Assembly: GCA_014155875.1 (NCBI GenBank)
Contig: JACEFZ010027113.1
Location: 279,017 to 343,016, forward strand
DNA from: Cepaea nemoralis
Lineage: Eukaryota > Mollusca > Gastropoda > Stylommatophora > Helicidae
Length of the DNA stretch: 64,000 bases
Direction: 5' to 3'
The notes under the pieces are model-generated. The model saw only the letters and a program-made list of their open reading frames with translations, ran no database searches and was not told the origin of the DNA. The translations under genes were made by a program, and so were the position numbers. Position 1 is the stretch's first letter, and every line of letters starts with the position of its first letter. Positions 22,561 through 33,335 of the stretch are shown one piece after another.

Positions 22561-23010
22561 TTCTTCTTGTCTCCGGAGGAATAGCCTGTGGTGAACGGAA
22601 GGCCCAACATACGGAAGTGAGGTTAAGCAGCCATGTGCAGGAAGAACGTGAAGATTCCTTGGATGAGCCCAGTACCATAGCGCTTGTGTCAGCTCTGCAA
22701 TTATGGAAGCCTCCTTGGATGACGGGGAATGACCATTGTCTGCCCCTGCCTTCCATTGAGGGCTGATCGGGATGTCTTTAGATGTTCTAAATGGGCCAGC
22801 TGGGATGGGGATAACACCACAACAGTGATAGTCGAATGTCCTACGAAACACTTGGGAAGGTAATGTGGTCAACAAACGCCTGAAGAAGTCGGATGTGTCG
22901 GCCGAAAGGTACAAATATCGCAGCTGTGCTTTAAACAGGTATAACGCAATTATGTCTAAAACAACATTCTGTACAAACGCAGCAGAAGAAGAAGAAGAAG
23001 AAGTTTCATA
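22561..23010. other. unassigned, possible retroelement terminus
   Basis: cctgaagaagtcggatgtgt followed by cggccgaaagg resembles the cctgatgaag...cgaaac words found at ends of several retroelement classes, including Penelope-like elements. A short (GAA)n run follows at 22985-23001. No protein of such an element is seen. Confidence 0.3.
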
Positions 23011-23239
23011 TGTATACAAATTCATATTTTCGCTAAATTTTCTTTCTGCAAATGTTCCTAGTGTTTTTAACTATTTGGTATACTAAATTACATTTGCAGG
23101 CCTGAATTGAGCTATCTAAGATAGTGATAATTTCTTCCCAGGATTTGTATCATGTAGAGGTTCAGTAAAATTATATTATCCTACAACAACATAAATCCTG
23201 CATCTAAAGTTACCCTCAAAACAACATCAACTCTGCCTC

Positions 23240-23825
23240 TAAATTTACCCCCAAAACAATACCATTCGTGCATCTGATGGGAGATGCCTTGAAGAGATTA
23301 GAACAAGAATTGCCATAGGGAAAGTAGCCTTTTGCAAGAAGGATAACATACTGACCAATAAAAATATGTCAATTGCAAAGAGAAAAAGAGTGTTTAAGTG
23401 CTACATAAACTTGTTCTTTTGTATGGATGTAAAATGTTGACACTCATAAGACAAGCTGAAAAACATCTAATGGCTGAGGAAATGTGGTTTCTGAGGAAAA
23501 TGCAGACAGTACCATGGACAGACAGAAAAACCAATGAGCAAGTCCTACAAGAAGCAAATTAAAACTGTACACTGATTAGAGAAATTAGACTTAGAGAGTC
23601 AAAATTTGTTGGACACGTTATGATAAAAATAAACTAGAGATCTTGGTGACAACTGGCAAGACTGAGGGGAAAAGATCAAGACAAAGGCAGAGAAGTAAAT
23701 ATCTGGATGGCTTGGCCACAAGGCATGGTCGAGACAAGAACACAAAGCTGATCCACAACTCTGGTGATAATGTGAGATGGCGAAACATGACTGCCCATGC
23801 TTATCGGCACGACACATAATGATGA
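23240..23825 (+). pseudogene. RTE-like LINE 3' fragment
   Basis: It encodes SDGRCLEEIRTRIAIGKVAF, then KRVFKCY and PMSKSYKKQ-type shifts of the N-E-x-V-L-x-E block. It ends at the W-R-N-M-T-A-H-A-Y-R-H-D-T block followed by aatgatgat. There are several frameshifts. It is closely related to the copy at 43918-46056 and helps define its interruption. Confidence 0.8.
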
Positions 23826-24429
23826 TCTAAAGTTATCCCCAAATATTAACATCGGCCGATCAAAATTATTTAAAGGATTTGCAATAAAAATAATTTGGAA
23901 GCTATTGAGATTTGGTTTTATTGCAAAATGCAAAATATACGAAGAGAGTTCAACTGAGAAATTCGTCAAGACATTGGAGAAATTAGGCAACTAATGAAGA
24001 TCACATACTAAATAAGGGCTACCTTGATCTAATGATAGTATGATTTATGGAGATCTATCTCTGAAAATGCTGGAAAGCAAGAGAAAAGGGAGACAACCTA
24101 GCAAACTCCAGCAAACGAATGCCAGGACATTTGCAAACAGCAGACATGTGAGGGGTATGATCATACAAATTCCACACGAGACTTCAGACTGATTGGCCTA
24201 ATAATTGAATCAATGTCTCTAAGGTTATCCACACTTAATAATAGATGATGGAGGGCATGAAGTAGAAATATGAAATTGAACAGGAATGACCAAAGCAACA
24301 TTCAACAATATGAAACAGCTTCTCCCATCTAAACAGCTCAGTTGTGAATTATAACTTGAGTAATCAAGTCTTAACAACCAGAGTAAATAAATTGTCCCAA
24401 AGCAGATCCTGCTGTAAGTTTGTGATGTG

Positions 24430-24545
24430 ATAGTCCCATCACATTTTGTAGGCCTGAGAGCATGGAGGTCAATCTTTACCTCATTATGGCAAGCGACGTG
24501 TCCAGGCATCGAACCCGCGTCCGATAATACCAGCACTGTCGGCTA
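24430..24545 (-). mobile_element. tRNA-like SINE head
   Basis: On the minus strand: a worn A-box region near gctggaaaagttgatagc and a clear B box gggttcgatgcc. Body not delimited. Confidence 0.5.
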
Positions 24546-24549
24546 TCAA

Positions 24550-24650
24550 CTTTTCCAGCGTGCCCACCTAGTGTTACATTTATTCTATATTAATGTAAAG
24601 TGCAAAAAGCATGCGTGCCCACCTAGTGTTACATTTATTCTATATTAAGG
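24550..24650 (+). repeat. 55-bp repeat unit flanking the zinc-finger LINE, left side
   Basis: gtgcccacctagtgttacat plus ttattctatattaa occurs twice here and again at 32152-32190. A LINE therefore inserted within this small array. Confidence 0.8.
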
Positions 24651-26656
24651 CGCTCCCTTTTCAAGGGGCTATTCCCCATTGGTCCAAGCCTGACATCGAG
24701 CTCACACCTGTGGTTCCTAGTAGCTGTCAGCATACGACAGCGGCCACCCCCCCCCCGCTCCCCTCCCCCCCCCCTCGGGCAACATCTGTGACAGGTTGGC
24801 TAAACTAGGCGTGGGTAGCCGATTCGGTCTCAAACCAATCGGTGAACTAGGGTATGCCTACTAAGCATGTGAAGACAGGATTCGGCAGACTGCGCGGAAG
24901 AAATTTTTGATGATTCAACGGGCAAGATGGCGTTTACCTGCAAAGCGTTGTGGAACGCAATGAGCATGTCAATGCACGTAGAGCTCCCTGGTCATCCATT
25001 GCACCTGTATTTATCTCCAGTGGTATTGACTTGTCTTGCCACTGGGTTCAGATGGACTCAGGCAAGAGAGTGTGGTCAACGAATTGCACAACTCTTCCTC
25101 ACTTTAATCCAATTCATCACTCAAGTAATTCTTCATCCAACTTCCTTCATCTATTACCTTCAAGCCCTGTGGCGATGGGCGAGCGGCGAAGCGGCAGGCG
25201 TGGGTACGCTGGAAGTCGTAGTCGCAGACCTGCACACAGGCGGCTCAGGCCATATGGTCGTCTTCTACTAACCGGAGCAGCAGTGGGATTCGACAGACTC
25301 CTGAGCGACTGAGCAGCTCTCTTTAAGAAAGCACTGCTCACCTCCATAGCACGAGGAAGAAAAAGTTCCCTAAACATTGTCTGCTCCATCACTACCTAAC
25401 CAGCTAGCCGCGGTTGGTGGGTACCCTATACTGCGGTGTACATACAACTAACGTAAAAACAGGTTTAAAAAAGCATACCATATTCCTTCAACCATCGGAA
25501 CTTGGAATGTACGCACCCTACTTGATAGAAATGGCGCGTCGGGCCCAGAGAGACAAATAGCACTGATTGGGAGAAAGATGGGCATGTACAACATCAACAT
25601 TACAGTCTTGAGCGAAACACGACTAGCAGGCGGAGGCCAAATCTGTGAAGTAGGTGCCGGCTACACATTCTTCTGGAGTGGAAGGAAAAGCGAGGAAAGA
25701 CGCCAGTCCGGTGTGGGATTTGCCATTAAGTCGGCCCTGGTTGGCAAACTAGTTGAATTTCCAAAGGCTATAAATGACAGGCTTATGACCATTAAGTTAC
25801 CCCTGCTGAAAGGAAGGAAGCATGCACCATCGAGAGTGTCAACGCACCAACCATGACCAATGAAGATTACATCAAAAACAAGTTACATGAGGACCTGCAC
25901 AACGTATTAACATCTGTCCCCAAAGGAAACAAGCTTATACACCTTGAGGACTTCAATGCCAGAGTAGGCTATGACACCGCCTCTTGGTGTGGCATCATCG
26001 GAAAGTACGGAGTCGGAAATTTTAACAGCAATGGACTTCTCCTCCTTCAGACCTGTGTCGAACACGATCGCCTGATCACCAACACAATTGTCCGTCTTCC
26101 CATGAGAAATAGGACCTCTTGGATGCACCCTCGCTCGAAACATTGGCACCTCATTTATATGTCATCGTCAGGAGGAGTGAAAGACAAGACGTTCGGGTGA
26201 CAAAATCCATGTGTGGTGCCGAATGTTGGACAGACCATCGTCTCATTATCTTAAAAATAAACATACACATCAAACCACCACAAAATCCTCAAGGGGTAAA
26301 AGTGCAACAACAACAACTAAATGTCAATTGCCTAAACAGTTTTTAAAAAACGCAGCTGTCGATTTAATATATTCTGGATGACCGCCTCAAGCCCAAGGCC
26401 GCAGCTAAAGAAGACACGGAAACAGAGTGGAGAGCCCTGAAGGACAAAAGTTAAATATTGCTATAGAAATCATGGGTCCAGCCACCAAGAAGCATTAAGA
26501 CTGGTTTGATGAAAATTCTGAAGGCATCAACCAATTGCTGGCCGAGAAACACCTTCTCCACAATGCATATTTGAACGACCGAAAGTCAACATTAAAAAAA
26601 AAGATGTCTTCAGTAATATCCGGAGAGTAGTGCAGCAGAAACTTCGGTACATGCTG
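24651..26656 (+). pseudogene. zinc-finger LINE, 5' part: leader and endonuclease
   Basis: After a leader with C-rich runs (24745-24780), the APE endonuclease begins near 25497 with IGTWNVRTLLDRNG. It continues TVLSETRLAGGGQICEVGAG (the catalytic E in S-E-T-R), YTFFWSGRKSEERRQSGVGF, LEDFNARVG (the GDFNA motif changed to EDFNA), TSWMHPRSKHWHLIY and WTDHRLI. Single-base shifts at about 25850 and 26180 break the frame. The endonuclease nicks target DNA for target-primed reverse transcription. The ORF continues to 26656, where an LTR element interrupts it, and resumes at 29838. Confidence 0.88.
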
Positions 26657-26886
26657 TATAACAGAGCAGGAACTCGCAAGACGTGTTGTAGTTGTTAATA
26701 TAAAGTTTATTTGCACATGATGACAATATAGCTTCTTCTCCGGTCCACGGCCTGATGTTAACTGCCCTTGCCAACCCAACACGTCACGATTGAGCATCTC
26801 TCACCCTTTCACTCTCGATGCTCAATCGTGCTGTATCTATTTCCCACTAGATCCTAATAATACCCCAGTACTCCCTTACTGTTACA
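26657..26886 (-). repeat. 3' LTR of the gag-only element
   Basis: It carries AATAAA on the minus strand at 26706-26711. It also carries a perfect 14-bp inverted repeat, CACGATTGAGCATC / GATGCTCAATCGTG (26785-26798 and 26817-26830), with an 18-base loop lying upstream of the polyadenylation signal. Confidence 0.95.
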
Positions 26887-26893
26887 CCTCCCC
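26887..26893 (-). promoter_or_regulatory. polypurine tract
   Basis: Minus-strand GGGGAGG abuts the 3' LTR, the expected position for the plus-strand DNA primer in LTR elements. Confidence 0.7.
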
Positions 26894-27579
26894 ATGTTTA
26901 ATAAAGAATTTTCCTTATAAAGGAAAACTCTTTACTCCTAATCCCCATACTCTATTCCCTCTTTTTCCTTACTTCTCACAGTTCCTCTAATCTTCTCTAA
27001 ATCAGCTCAAGTTTGAGTAAATAATATATCTTTTAACTCTTCTCCCAGTTATATGGTCAGCTAGTAACCCCCCTATATACTTCTTCTTCGAATTTTCTTT
27101 GTATAATACCTCGTACCACGTATGGTAACTCTGTTAAGCTAAACAGTCATTCTCTCCTTTCTATTTCCTCAAACTATATAGCTATCCACTATATATATTT
27201 ATACTTTTCTGGTTCTTTCTTGGCTCCTCCTGTTTCCTGTATCAAATATACATATCATAAGAACAGCTCATAAATTCGTTATCGAAATTTTTGACCTTAT
27301 AAAATTTCTCACTCTTCCAAAACCCAGGACGTACAAAAACAATGTATTTAGAAAAAGTAAAGAAGCGGTGCGCACCTAGTAAGAAGTATAAAGAATGAAT
27401 ACTCAACATGACCACATGTACATACAGCAATGAACATTTAAGACACTCACATTTACCTCCCTTGCCAATAAAAAAAAATTTATTGTAAAATAATTTTTTT
27501 TTTTTTAAATACACTTTATGAAATAGACCTTTGTTCACTATAAAACCTTTTGGCATAAGTTTTCATAAGCCTTATATAT
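26894..27579 (-). other. non-coding 3' interior of the gag-only element
   Basis: AT-rich with a T run at 27488-27505. I find no reverse transcriptase, protease or integrase trace; the space where pol would be is replaced or deleted. Confidence 0.7.
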
Positions 27580-28299
27580 TCAACATTTACATTGCCATCC
27601 ACAATTTTGTCCATATTTCGTTATCTCACCTTTAACCATGAGCCCATGTTCCTCAACTCTGTCTTCTCGATTACTTCCCACTTCTCGTCCTGTTCTCAAT
27701 CTAAATCTACGTCTCAAATTTTCCTCTTGTACCGCGATATCTACCGCTTGTGATAACCTCTCAGGGTTTTCCCTCATCAGCTTAAGTTTCAAACCATCAG
27801 ATTTTATGCCATCCACAAAAATCCCTACTAACATCCTTTCCACCTCCTCTCCTCGTACATTCTGTCCTAAGAATGCTTCTTCAGCCAGGTTAATCAATCT
27901 ATCGCTGAACAATTGTACCGTCTCTCCGTTATTTTGTTTAGCCTGTCTCAACACCGAAAATGCATGTTGTGGATCCGTTATTTCTGCATATTTCCTTGCT
28001 AGGTCTTCTTTGAATTGTTCCCATGTCTCATCTACTCTAGCCTCTAACTTTCTTCTTATATGATCCGAAACCGGTTCCGTTGCCGTCTGATAAGCCAGTC
28101 TCATTCTTTCTTCATCTGTTGCTGAGATTAAATAGGCATATTTTTCTATGGAAGTGACCCATTTCTTAAAGTCTCTGGCCTGTCCACTAAACTTCACAAT
28201 TTCTGTTGCCATTCCTTGTTGTTTAATAACCATATTAAGTCTGCCTACTGCTGTTCCTACCCCTGTCAAAACCTGTGCTAAGGTGTCCTGTTCCGCCAT
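27580..28299 (-). CDS. gag-like protein of an LTR retrotransposon
   Basis: An uninterrupted 239-codon frame starting MAEQDTLAQVLTGVG. After a short helical start it has IVKFSGQARDFKKWVTSIEK, the opening of the retrotransposon gag (capsid-like) fold. Then come WEQFKEDLARKYAE, a QAKQNNGETVQLFSDRLINL block (the family's Q..E.V..F..R...L signature), and an ERMLVGIFVDGI/LKLKLM segment. It ends QNCGWQCKC without a CCHC zinc knuckle. Known for the family: gag packages the RNA into particles. Observed: the intact frame in a nearly identical-LTR element suggests recent selection or recent mobility. It uses the ATG at 28297-28299. It is an invertebrate mobile-element gene, not a host gene. Confidence 0.9.
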   Translation of the reverse strand: MAEQDTLAQVLTGVGTAVGRLNMVIKQQGMATEIVKFSGQARDFKKWVTSIEKYAYLISATDEERMRLAYQTATEPVSDHIRRKLEARVDETWEQFKEDLARKYAEITDPQHAFSVLRQAKQNNGETVQLFSDRLINLAEEAFLGQNVRGEEVERMLVGIFVDGIKSDGLKLKLMRENPERLSQAVDIAVQEENLRRRFRLRTGREVGSNREDRVEEHGLMVKGEITKYGQNCGWQCKC

Positions 28300-29575
28300 G
28301 CTGAAATATACTTAAAGAGAGCAAGCAAACAACCACACAATTGCAATTTCCTAATTTAAGGAACACAACTCACTTGTTTCGTAAAACAGTTCAGTTAGTT
28401 TCTATGTTTAGGAACCACACAATTTTACCCTGATTTTGTTTCCTGACCCAAGCACATACTTTCTTCGACTCGCTGTCAGATTTCGTTCGAACACCAGGAG
28501 CCTGCGTCAGCTGAAAATCAGTCGCGGAGTTCAGGTAGCAGAGTTCAAGCAGTCTGTCTCTTCCCCCAGGTAATTTCATCACTTCTCTTGGGATGCCTGG
28601 ATAATCTTCAACCCCTGGTTGGGTCCCTTCTGAGATTTCTAGTCTTTGTTTTCACCCCGGGTGGGGTACATCATCGACGTTTTGAGAGGGACTCAGAAGT
28701 AACGAAGCCCAAAAGGATCAGGATCAGCCAACGGCCTAGTGATAGTTTGACTGCTTCACGCAAAATATGGCCCAATCAACGGAAAAACGAGGTATTTATG
28801 TTCTGTCCTGATATTTCATGATCACTTCTATTAATTTGACCTGATTACACGAACTTTGGAAGTTTTTACAGTCTTTAATTTAACCTTGAAACTTTAATTT
28901 GAGGCAAGGGGTCAATTTGAGGGAGCTATTTGAAATTTCTCGCTCACCTGTAAGAAAAAATGTTCAGACTGAATTGACCCTCCACGGAATTCTTGAATTC
29001 TGGTTCCGACCGACAAAATGTTCAGACTGAGTTGCTGGATTGTCAAACTCTTGCTCTCTCAAGACAGGATCAGACAACCGGACTGCTGGACTGCCTCTTT
29101 TTCTAAAGTTCCGTGAAGTCCAAACAGCAAGTTTCAAATCGATCAGACACGATCAGAACGATGTATGGCAGCGGCTTTGGTGGTTCTTCGGAAATGAAAA
29201 TTCTAGACAACGGCTATGGTAAGCCTCTTGCAAACGTTACAATTCAGGCACCGTCCATGTTAAACCTCTTGCGGTAAAAAACTGCAGAACGGCGGCTATG
29301 ATAAGCCTCTTGATTTGTGAATTCCAAAAAAAAGTGACGGTTATACTCAAATCTTGAAGAAGCCCTGGGCGGGCTTTTGGCCTCTGTATTCTCAGATAAC
29401 TGAAATTTACAATTTACTGGCTTTCTTCTGAGTGCGCCTTATTACGTTCACTAGTTGTTCTTCAACGTGCCGCAAGTGTTTCTGGTTATTCATAGGACTG
29501 GAGCATGGAACATCTTCTCTGCATTACTTCGCGTTGTTTTTTCTTTCTTTATCAACCGGACCATATCAGGTTCGC
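28300..29575 (-). other. long leader of the gag-only element
   Basis: About 1.3 kb between primer site and gag start with no long frame. A short word, aatgttcagactga, occurs twice near 28960 and 29020. A packaging signal would be expected here by analogy, but I cannot point to one. Confidence 0.5.
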
Positions 29576-29593
29576 ATCCTGGTCACGGCACCA
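29576..29593 (-). promoter_or_regulatory. primer-binding site, tRNA-His type
   Basis: On the minus strand it reads TGGTGCCGTGACCAGGAT. Animal histidine tRNAs end ...TCACGGCACCA, so at least the first 13 bases pair. It lies 10 bases inside the LTR rather than directly at its edge. Confidence 0.8.
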
Positions 29594-29603
29594 TTTCGAG
29601 TCC

Positions 29604-29833
29604 TATAACAGAGCAGGAACTCGCAAGACGTGTTGTAGTTGTTAATATAAAGTTTATTTGCACATGATGACAATATAGCTTCTTCTCCGGTCCACGGCCT
29701 GATGTTAACTGCCCTTGCCAACCCAACACGTCACGATTGAGCATCTCTCACCCTTTCACTCTCGATGCTCAATCGTGCTGTATCTATTTCCCACTAGATA
29801 CTAATAATACCCCAGTACTCCCTTACTGTTACA
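29604..29833 (-). repeat. 5' LTR of the gag-only element
   Basis: Identical to 26657-26886 except a29800. It contains the same hairpin arms (29732-29745 and 29764-29777) and AATAAA. Confidence 0.95.
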
Positions 29834-29837
29834 GCTG

Positions 29838-32130
29838 GACTCCTGGCTGAGCAACAAAGCTGATGAGATTCAAGGCTTTGCTGACAGACATGATATAAAA
29901 TAACTTCTACGACTCAGTGAGGGCGGTCTATGGTCCTACATCACCAGACATAGTTCTCCTTCTTAGTGCAGATGGGAGAACATTGGTCACCGATAAGAAA
30001 GAAATCCTCCAAAGCTGGGCAGAACATTTTAGCAACATCTTAAATGCAACCTCCTCCATCGATGATGAAGCCATCAACTGCCTTCCCCACTAATGATTCT
30101 CTTGCTGACGTGCCCACCATAGGGGAAATAAACAAAGTCATCCAGCAACTTTCCCGCGGCAAGGCACCTGGTCCTGATTCAATCCCGGCAGAGATATACA
30201 AATCAGGTGGACCGTTCTAATAGAATAGCTTCATAAACATATGGGTGAACAAGTCCATGCCACAAGATTTCAAGGACGCGTCAATAGTCCAGAGGAGCGG
30301 CTGGCCGAGTGGCTAAGAACGCCGGGTTCTCCTTCCGTCGACCCGGGTTCGAATCCTCGGTAAGGAGTGGATTTTTTTTCTGTAAGGAGCAAAAAGAAAA
30401 TCCTAACCTCCACAGTTCGCGGCAACTGCACTAGCCAGGCGGCCTTAATTCCTCAGGCTCAAGACCCCCTTACCACACTGCAAGGTAATATATACAGTAA
30501 ATAACAGTTTGACAGTCAATTGTCCACCTTTACAAACGTAAAGGAAACCGCCAATCCTGTGACAACCACCGAGGTATCTCCTTGATCTCAATTACAGGGA
30601 AGATATTCGCCAGAATTCTTCTCAATAGCCTCACAACACATCTCGACCAAGGTCTTCTTCCTGAGAGTCAGTGTGGCTTCAGAAAAGAACGTGGAACTGT
30701 TGACATGATTTTCGCTGCAAGGCAGCTGCAAGAGAAATGTCAGGACCAGAACTCTGAAATGTTCTACACTTTCATTGATCTTACCAAGGCTTTTGATACA
30801 GTCAGCAGAGAAGGACTGTGGAAGATTACGGCGAAATATAGTTGTCCACAAAAGTTTGTCCAAATAGTCCGGTTATTTCATGATGGTATGCAGGCAAGAG
30901 TACAGGAAAATGGTGAGCTGTCTGAGCCCTTTCCTGTCACCAATGGAGTGAAGCAAGGATGTGTCCAGGCACCAACACTGTTCAGCCTTATATTTTCAGC
31001 TATGCTGACGAATGCCCTCGAAAACAATGACACTGGAATAGACATTAACTACCGCATGAATGGAAAGTTATTCAATCTTAGAAAGCTGAAAGCTAAAACC
31101 AAAACTACCAGCGACACTGTCAGAGAGTTCCTGTTTGCAGATGATCTCTCTATATGCCAACTCAGAGGCAGACATGCAACACACTGTTTCAGCTTTCTAA
31201 TATGCCTGTGCCAACTTTGGGCTCTATATCAACTCGGAGAAGACTGTAGTTATGTACACACCGTGCCGAATATCTAGGCGAATGGTCATAGACTAAGTGT
31301 TGTGGACAAATTCGCTTATCTTGGCAGCACTGTGTCACAAGCTGCCACAATTGATGATGAAGTGAATGCAAGAATCTCCAAGGCCAGCGCGGCCTTTGGC
31401 AGACTGTACAAGAATGTATGGGACAGAAATGGAATAAGCCTGCAAACAAAGCTGAAAGTCTACAAAGCAGTTGTATTATCCACACTGCTATATGCTTGTG
31501 AAACCTGGACTCTTTACCAGCGACATGCTAGGAAATTAAACCACTTCCACACAGTCTGCCTTAGGAAGCTATTGAAGATTAAATGGCAAGAAAAGATCCC
31601 AGACATTGAAGTCCTGGAAAGAGCGTCCATGCCCAGTATCCACACTCTACTAATGAAGAATCAGATTCTCTGGGCTGGTCACTTGACTCGTATGCCAGAT
31701 CACAGGATCCCTAAACGAATTATTTTTTTAACGGCGAGCTGCGCTGTGGTAAGCGCTCCCAGGGCGGCCAGAGGGAACGCTTTAAAGACACTGAAGATCT
31801 CACTGAAAGCTTTTGGAATTCATCATGACACTTGGGAGACTGCTTCCAAAGACCGAAACTCGTGGCGTACATCACTACACAAAGGTGCAGTCACTTGTGA
31901 AGCAAAAAGGGCTGCAAGAGCTTTGAGAAAAAAAAAAGGCTGGACAGAAAAACCACTACAGGAGATCCGCCTCCTGGAACGACAAGCATTCTTTGCCCAC
32001 ATTGTCAAAGAACATGTCGAGCCAGAATAGGCCTTATCAGCCATCTTAGAACCCACGGCCCCATACTTTCAACCCCACTGGAAGAAATGAAAGGTCATCA
32101 TTATTCTTGATGGACAAACAACAACATTAA
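29838..32130 (+). pseudogene. zinc-finger LINE, 3' part: reverse transcriptase and C2H2 finger
   Basis: It resumes the ORF broken at 26656. Landmarks: FYDSVRAVYGPTSPDIVLLL, the linker GKAPGPDSIP-like GKAPGPDSIPAEIY (GAPGPD region at about 30160), RGISLISITGKIFARILL, LLPESQCGFRKERGT, FIDLTKAFDTVSREGLWK (catalytic Asp of motif A), NGVKQGCVQAPTLFSLIFSA and EFLFADDLS (FADD, motif C). Then FAYLGSTVSQ and LYACETWTLYQRHARKLNHF. The last exon-like segment gives a C2H2 finger, CPHCQRTCRARIGLISHLRT plus H, in a shifted frame at about 31990-32055. A SINE splits it at 30291-30514; stops and shifts show it is dead. The tail is near gatggacaaacaac. Confidence 0.9.
30280..30525 (+). mobile_element. full-length tRNA-derived SINE, family E
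   Basis: The element 30291-30514 has an A-box-like tggccgagtggctaag and an exact B box ggttcgaatcc within a cloverleaf-like head. A T-rich spacer and the body containing cacagttcgcggcaactgca follow. It is flanked by an 11-bp duplication, gtcaatagtcc / gtcaattgtcc (30280-30290, 30515-30525). The duplication lies in the LINE codons for F-K-D-A-S-I-V-H-L-Y-K, so the pre-insertion reading can be inferred. Not a functional tRNA gene: it is inside a coding relic and continues into a SINE body. Confidence 0.93.
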
Positions 32131-32220
32131 TGTAAGGTGTAGAAAACATGCGTGCCCACCTAGTGTTACATTTACTCTATATTAATGCAAGGTGCAGGAA
32201 ACATGGACAGTGAATAAACA
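32131..32220 (+). repeat. 55-bp repeat unit, right flank of the zinc-finger LINE
   Basis: aatgtaaggtgtagaaaaca, gcgtgcccacctagtgttac and atttactctatattaatg match 24550-24650. Confidence 0.8.
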
Positions 32221-32685
32221 ATGTAATGTGCAACCTGAATATGAGGGTAGCAGTCTGACAGGACTACAGTGGAAACACAATAGAGACTACAATTAATCAC
32301 CGACTGGGTACACTGAAGAAAGCAAACGAAAGAACAAAATCGTTATTCAGATTTACTGATCAACACAATGAATCGAACAATACGACACACAATAAAATAT
32401 ATAAAACGGTAGCAAAGATCACACATTGATATAAATCTAAAATTGTTCACATGCTCAGCAAGGTATACCATACCAGGAAGGAATACTACACCAACAAATA
32501 TAATGGTTATTAGATACCAGGAAGGAATACTACACCAACAAATATAATGGTTATAAGATACTCCAAGCTACAATCCAGAAAACCCAATTCTACCCATGTC
32601 ACGTGGTATGTTATTCTGCAACCGCTACTTTACAACTGCTTTTACCAAGTCTACCTATAAAAAAGTGAGTTCCGCATCCTTTAAG
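32221..32685. other. no gene; one short direct repeat
   Basis: A 47-base segment around aggaaggaatactacaccaa is duplicated in tandem at about 32475-32565. The end holds the left half of a SINE B tail (ttccgcatccttta). Confidence 0.5.
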
Positions 32686-33116
32686 CAGTGGTTCTCAAAC
32701 CAGTGGGGAATTCCCCCTAAGGGGGAATTTTAAGGTTTCTATGGGGGGGGGGGGGGAATTAAGACTAAGACTACAGATTGGCAGACTCAAAATGGCTTCA
32801 GTCACAATATCCTGCTATTCTATTGCGCGTTTTGTTTGATGAAGCATAATTTTCTGGCATTCTGCTGTTGTGTCTTAAGTGACAATTCTTTGAAGTTTTA
32901 ACTGTTTGTTTATTGCAATATGATTAATTTGGTGTGTTAATAAAATATTGTGAATATTAAAAACGCACCTTTTGAGGCTGGCAATTTTGGAATGGGAGGA
33001 ATTCTTCTTCTTTCGTTCGCTGGAAAAAAAGGAGGGGGGGGGGGGGGGGGGTTACATTCTGACATATGGTGAAAGGGTGCATGGGCCAAAAAAGGTTGAG
33101 AACCACTGCTTTACAG
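32678..33116. mobile_element. non-autonomous hAT-type MITE, copy 2, inside a SINE
   Basis: The element 32686-33108 has the family termini CAGTGGTTCTCAAA and GGTTGAGAACCACTG. It is inserted in a SINE B tail: cctttaag at left and ctttacag at right are the 8-bp target duplication, the left copy having lost one base. G runs are at 32743 and 33033. Confidence 0.9.
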
Positions 33117-33335
33117 GATGTTGCAGTCAACGCAAGCATTTTTGGCTATGTGATTTTGTGGTAAGTTTGCATTCAGTATTTTGCCATTGCTTTCTGAACA
33201 ACCGGCATACATATCATTGTATGAAAACCAACGCAATGCAGTCTGCTGCCAAATCGCCAACAGCTGTGTTTCGAACGTGGTATGCGGGATTACGAATTGC
33301 GTCCGCAACCCCTTCGTCACAGAGCCGGCATTTAC
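33109..33335 (-). mobile_element. SINE family B, main part
   Basis: It continues the tail cut by the MITE: ctttacaggatgttgcagtc, gccattgctttctgaac and, on the minus strand, tgcggacgcaattcgtaatc and a B-box-like ttcgaaac. Confidence 0.8.

Larger units (their letters stand above)
26657..29833 (-). mobile_element. non-autonomous gag-only LTR retrotransposon, nearly pristine
   Basis: Two 230-bp direct repeats (26657-26886, 29604-29833) differ at one base (c26853, a29800). The target duplication is GCTG (26653-26656, 29834-29837). In the minus orientation the LTR starts TGTAAC and ends GTTATA. A primer-binding site and a purine tract are in place. The 2.7-kb interior codes for a gag-like protein only; there is no protease, reverse transcriptase or integrase. 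The element must rely on enzymes supplied in trans. It sits inside the zinc-finger LINE, so it is younger than that element. Confidence 0.95.

Noticed and set aside
22885..22930. hammerhead ribozyme of a Penelope-like element
   Set aside because: cctgaagaag...cgaaagg resembles the core, but the conserved CTGATGA is mutated and I cannot pair the stems; no Penelope protein is nearby.
22531..23025. 164-codon minus-strand frame as a gene
   Set aside because: It has no motif, begins in a GAA microsatellite (poly-Ser) and overlaps unassigned repeat-like text.
30301..30365. functional tRNA gene
   Set aside because: A and B boxes are present, but the segment is the head of a SINE with target duplications inside a LINE and a clean cloverleaf is not evident.
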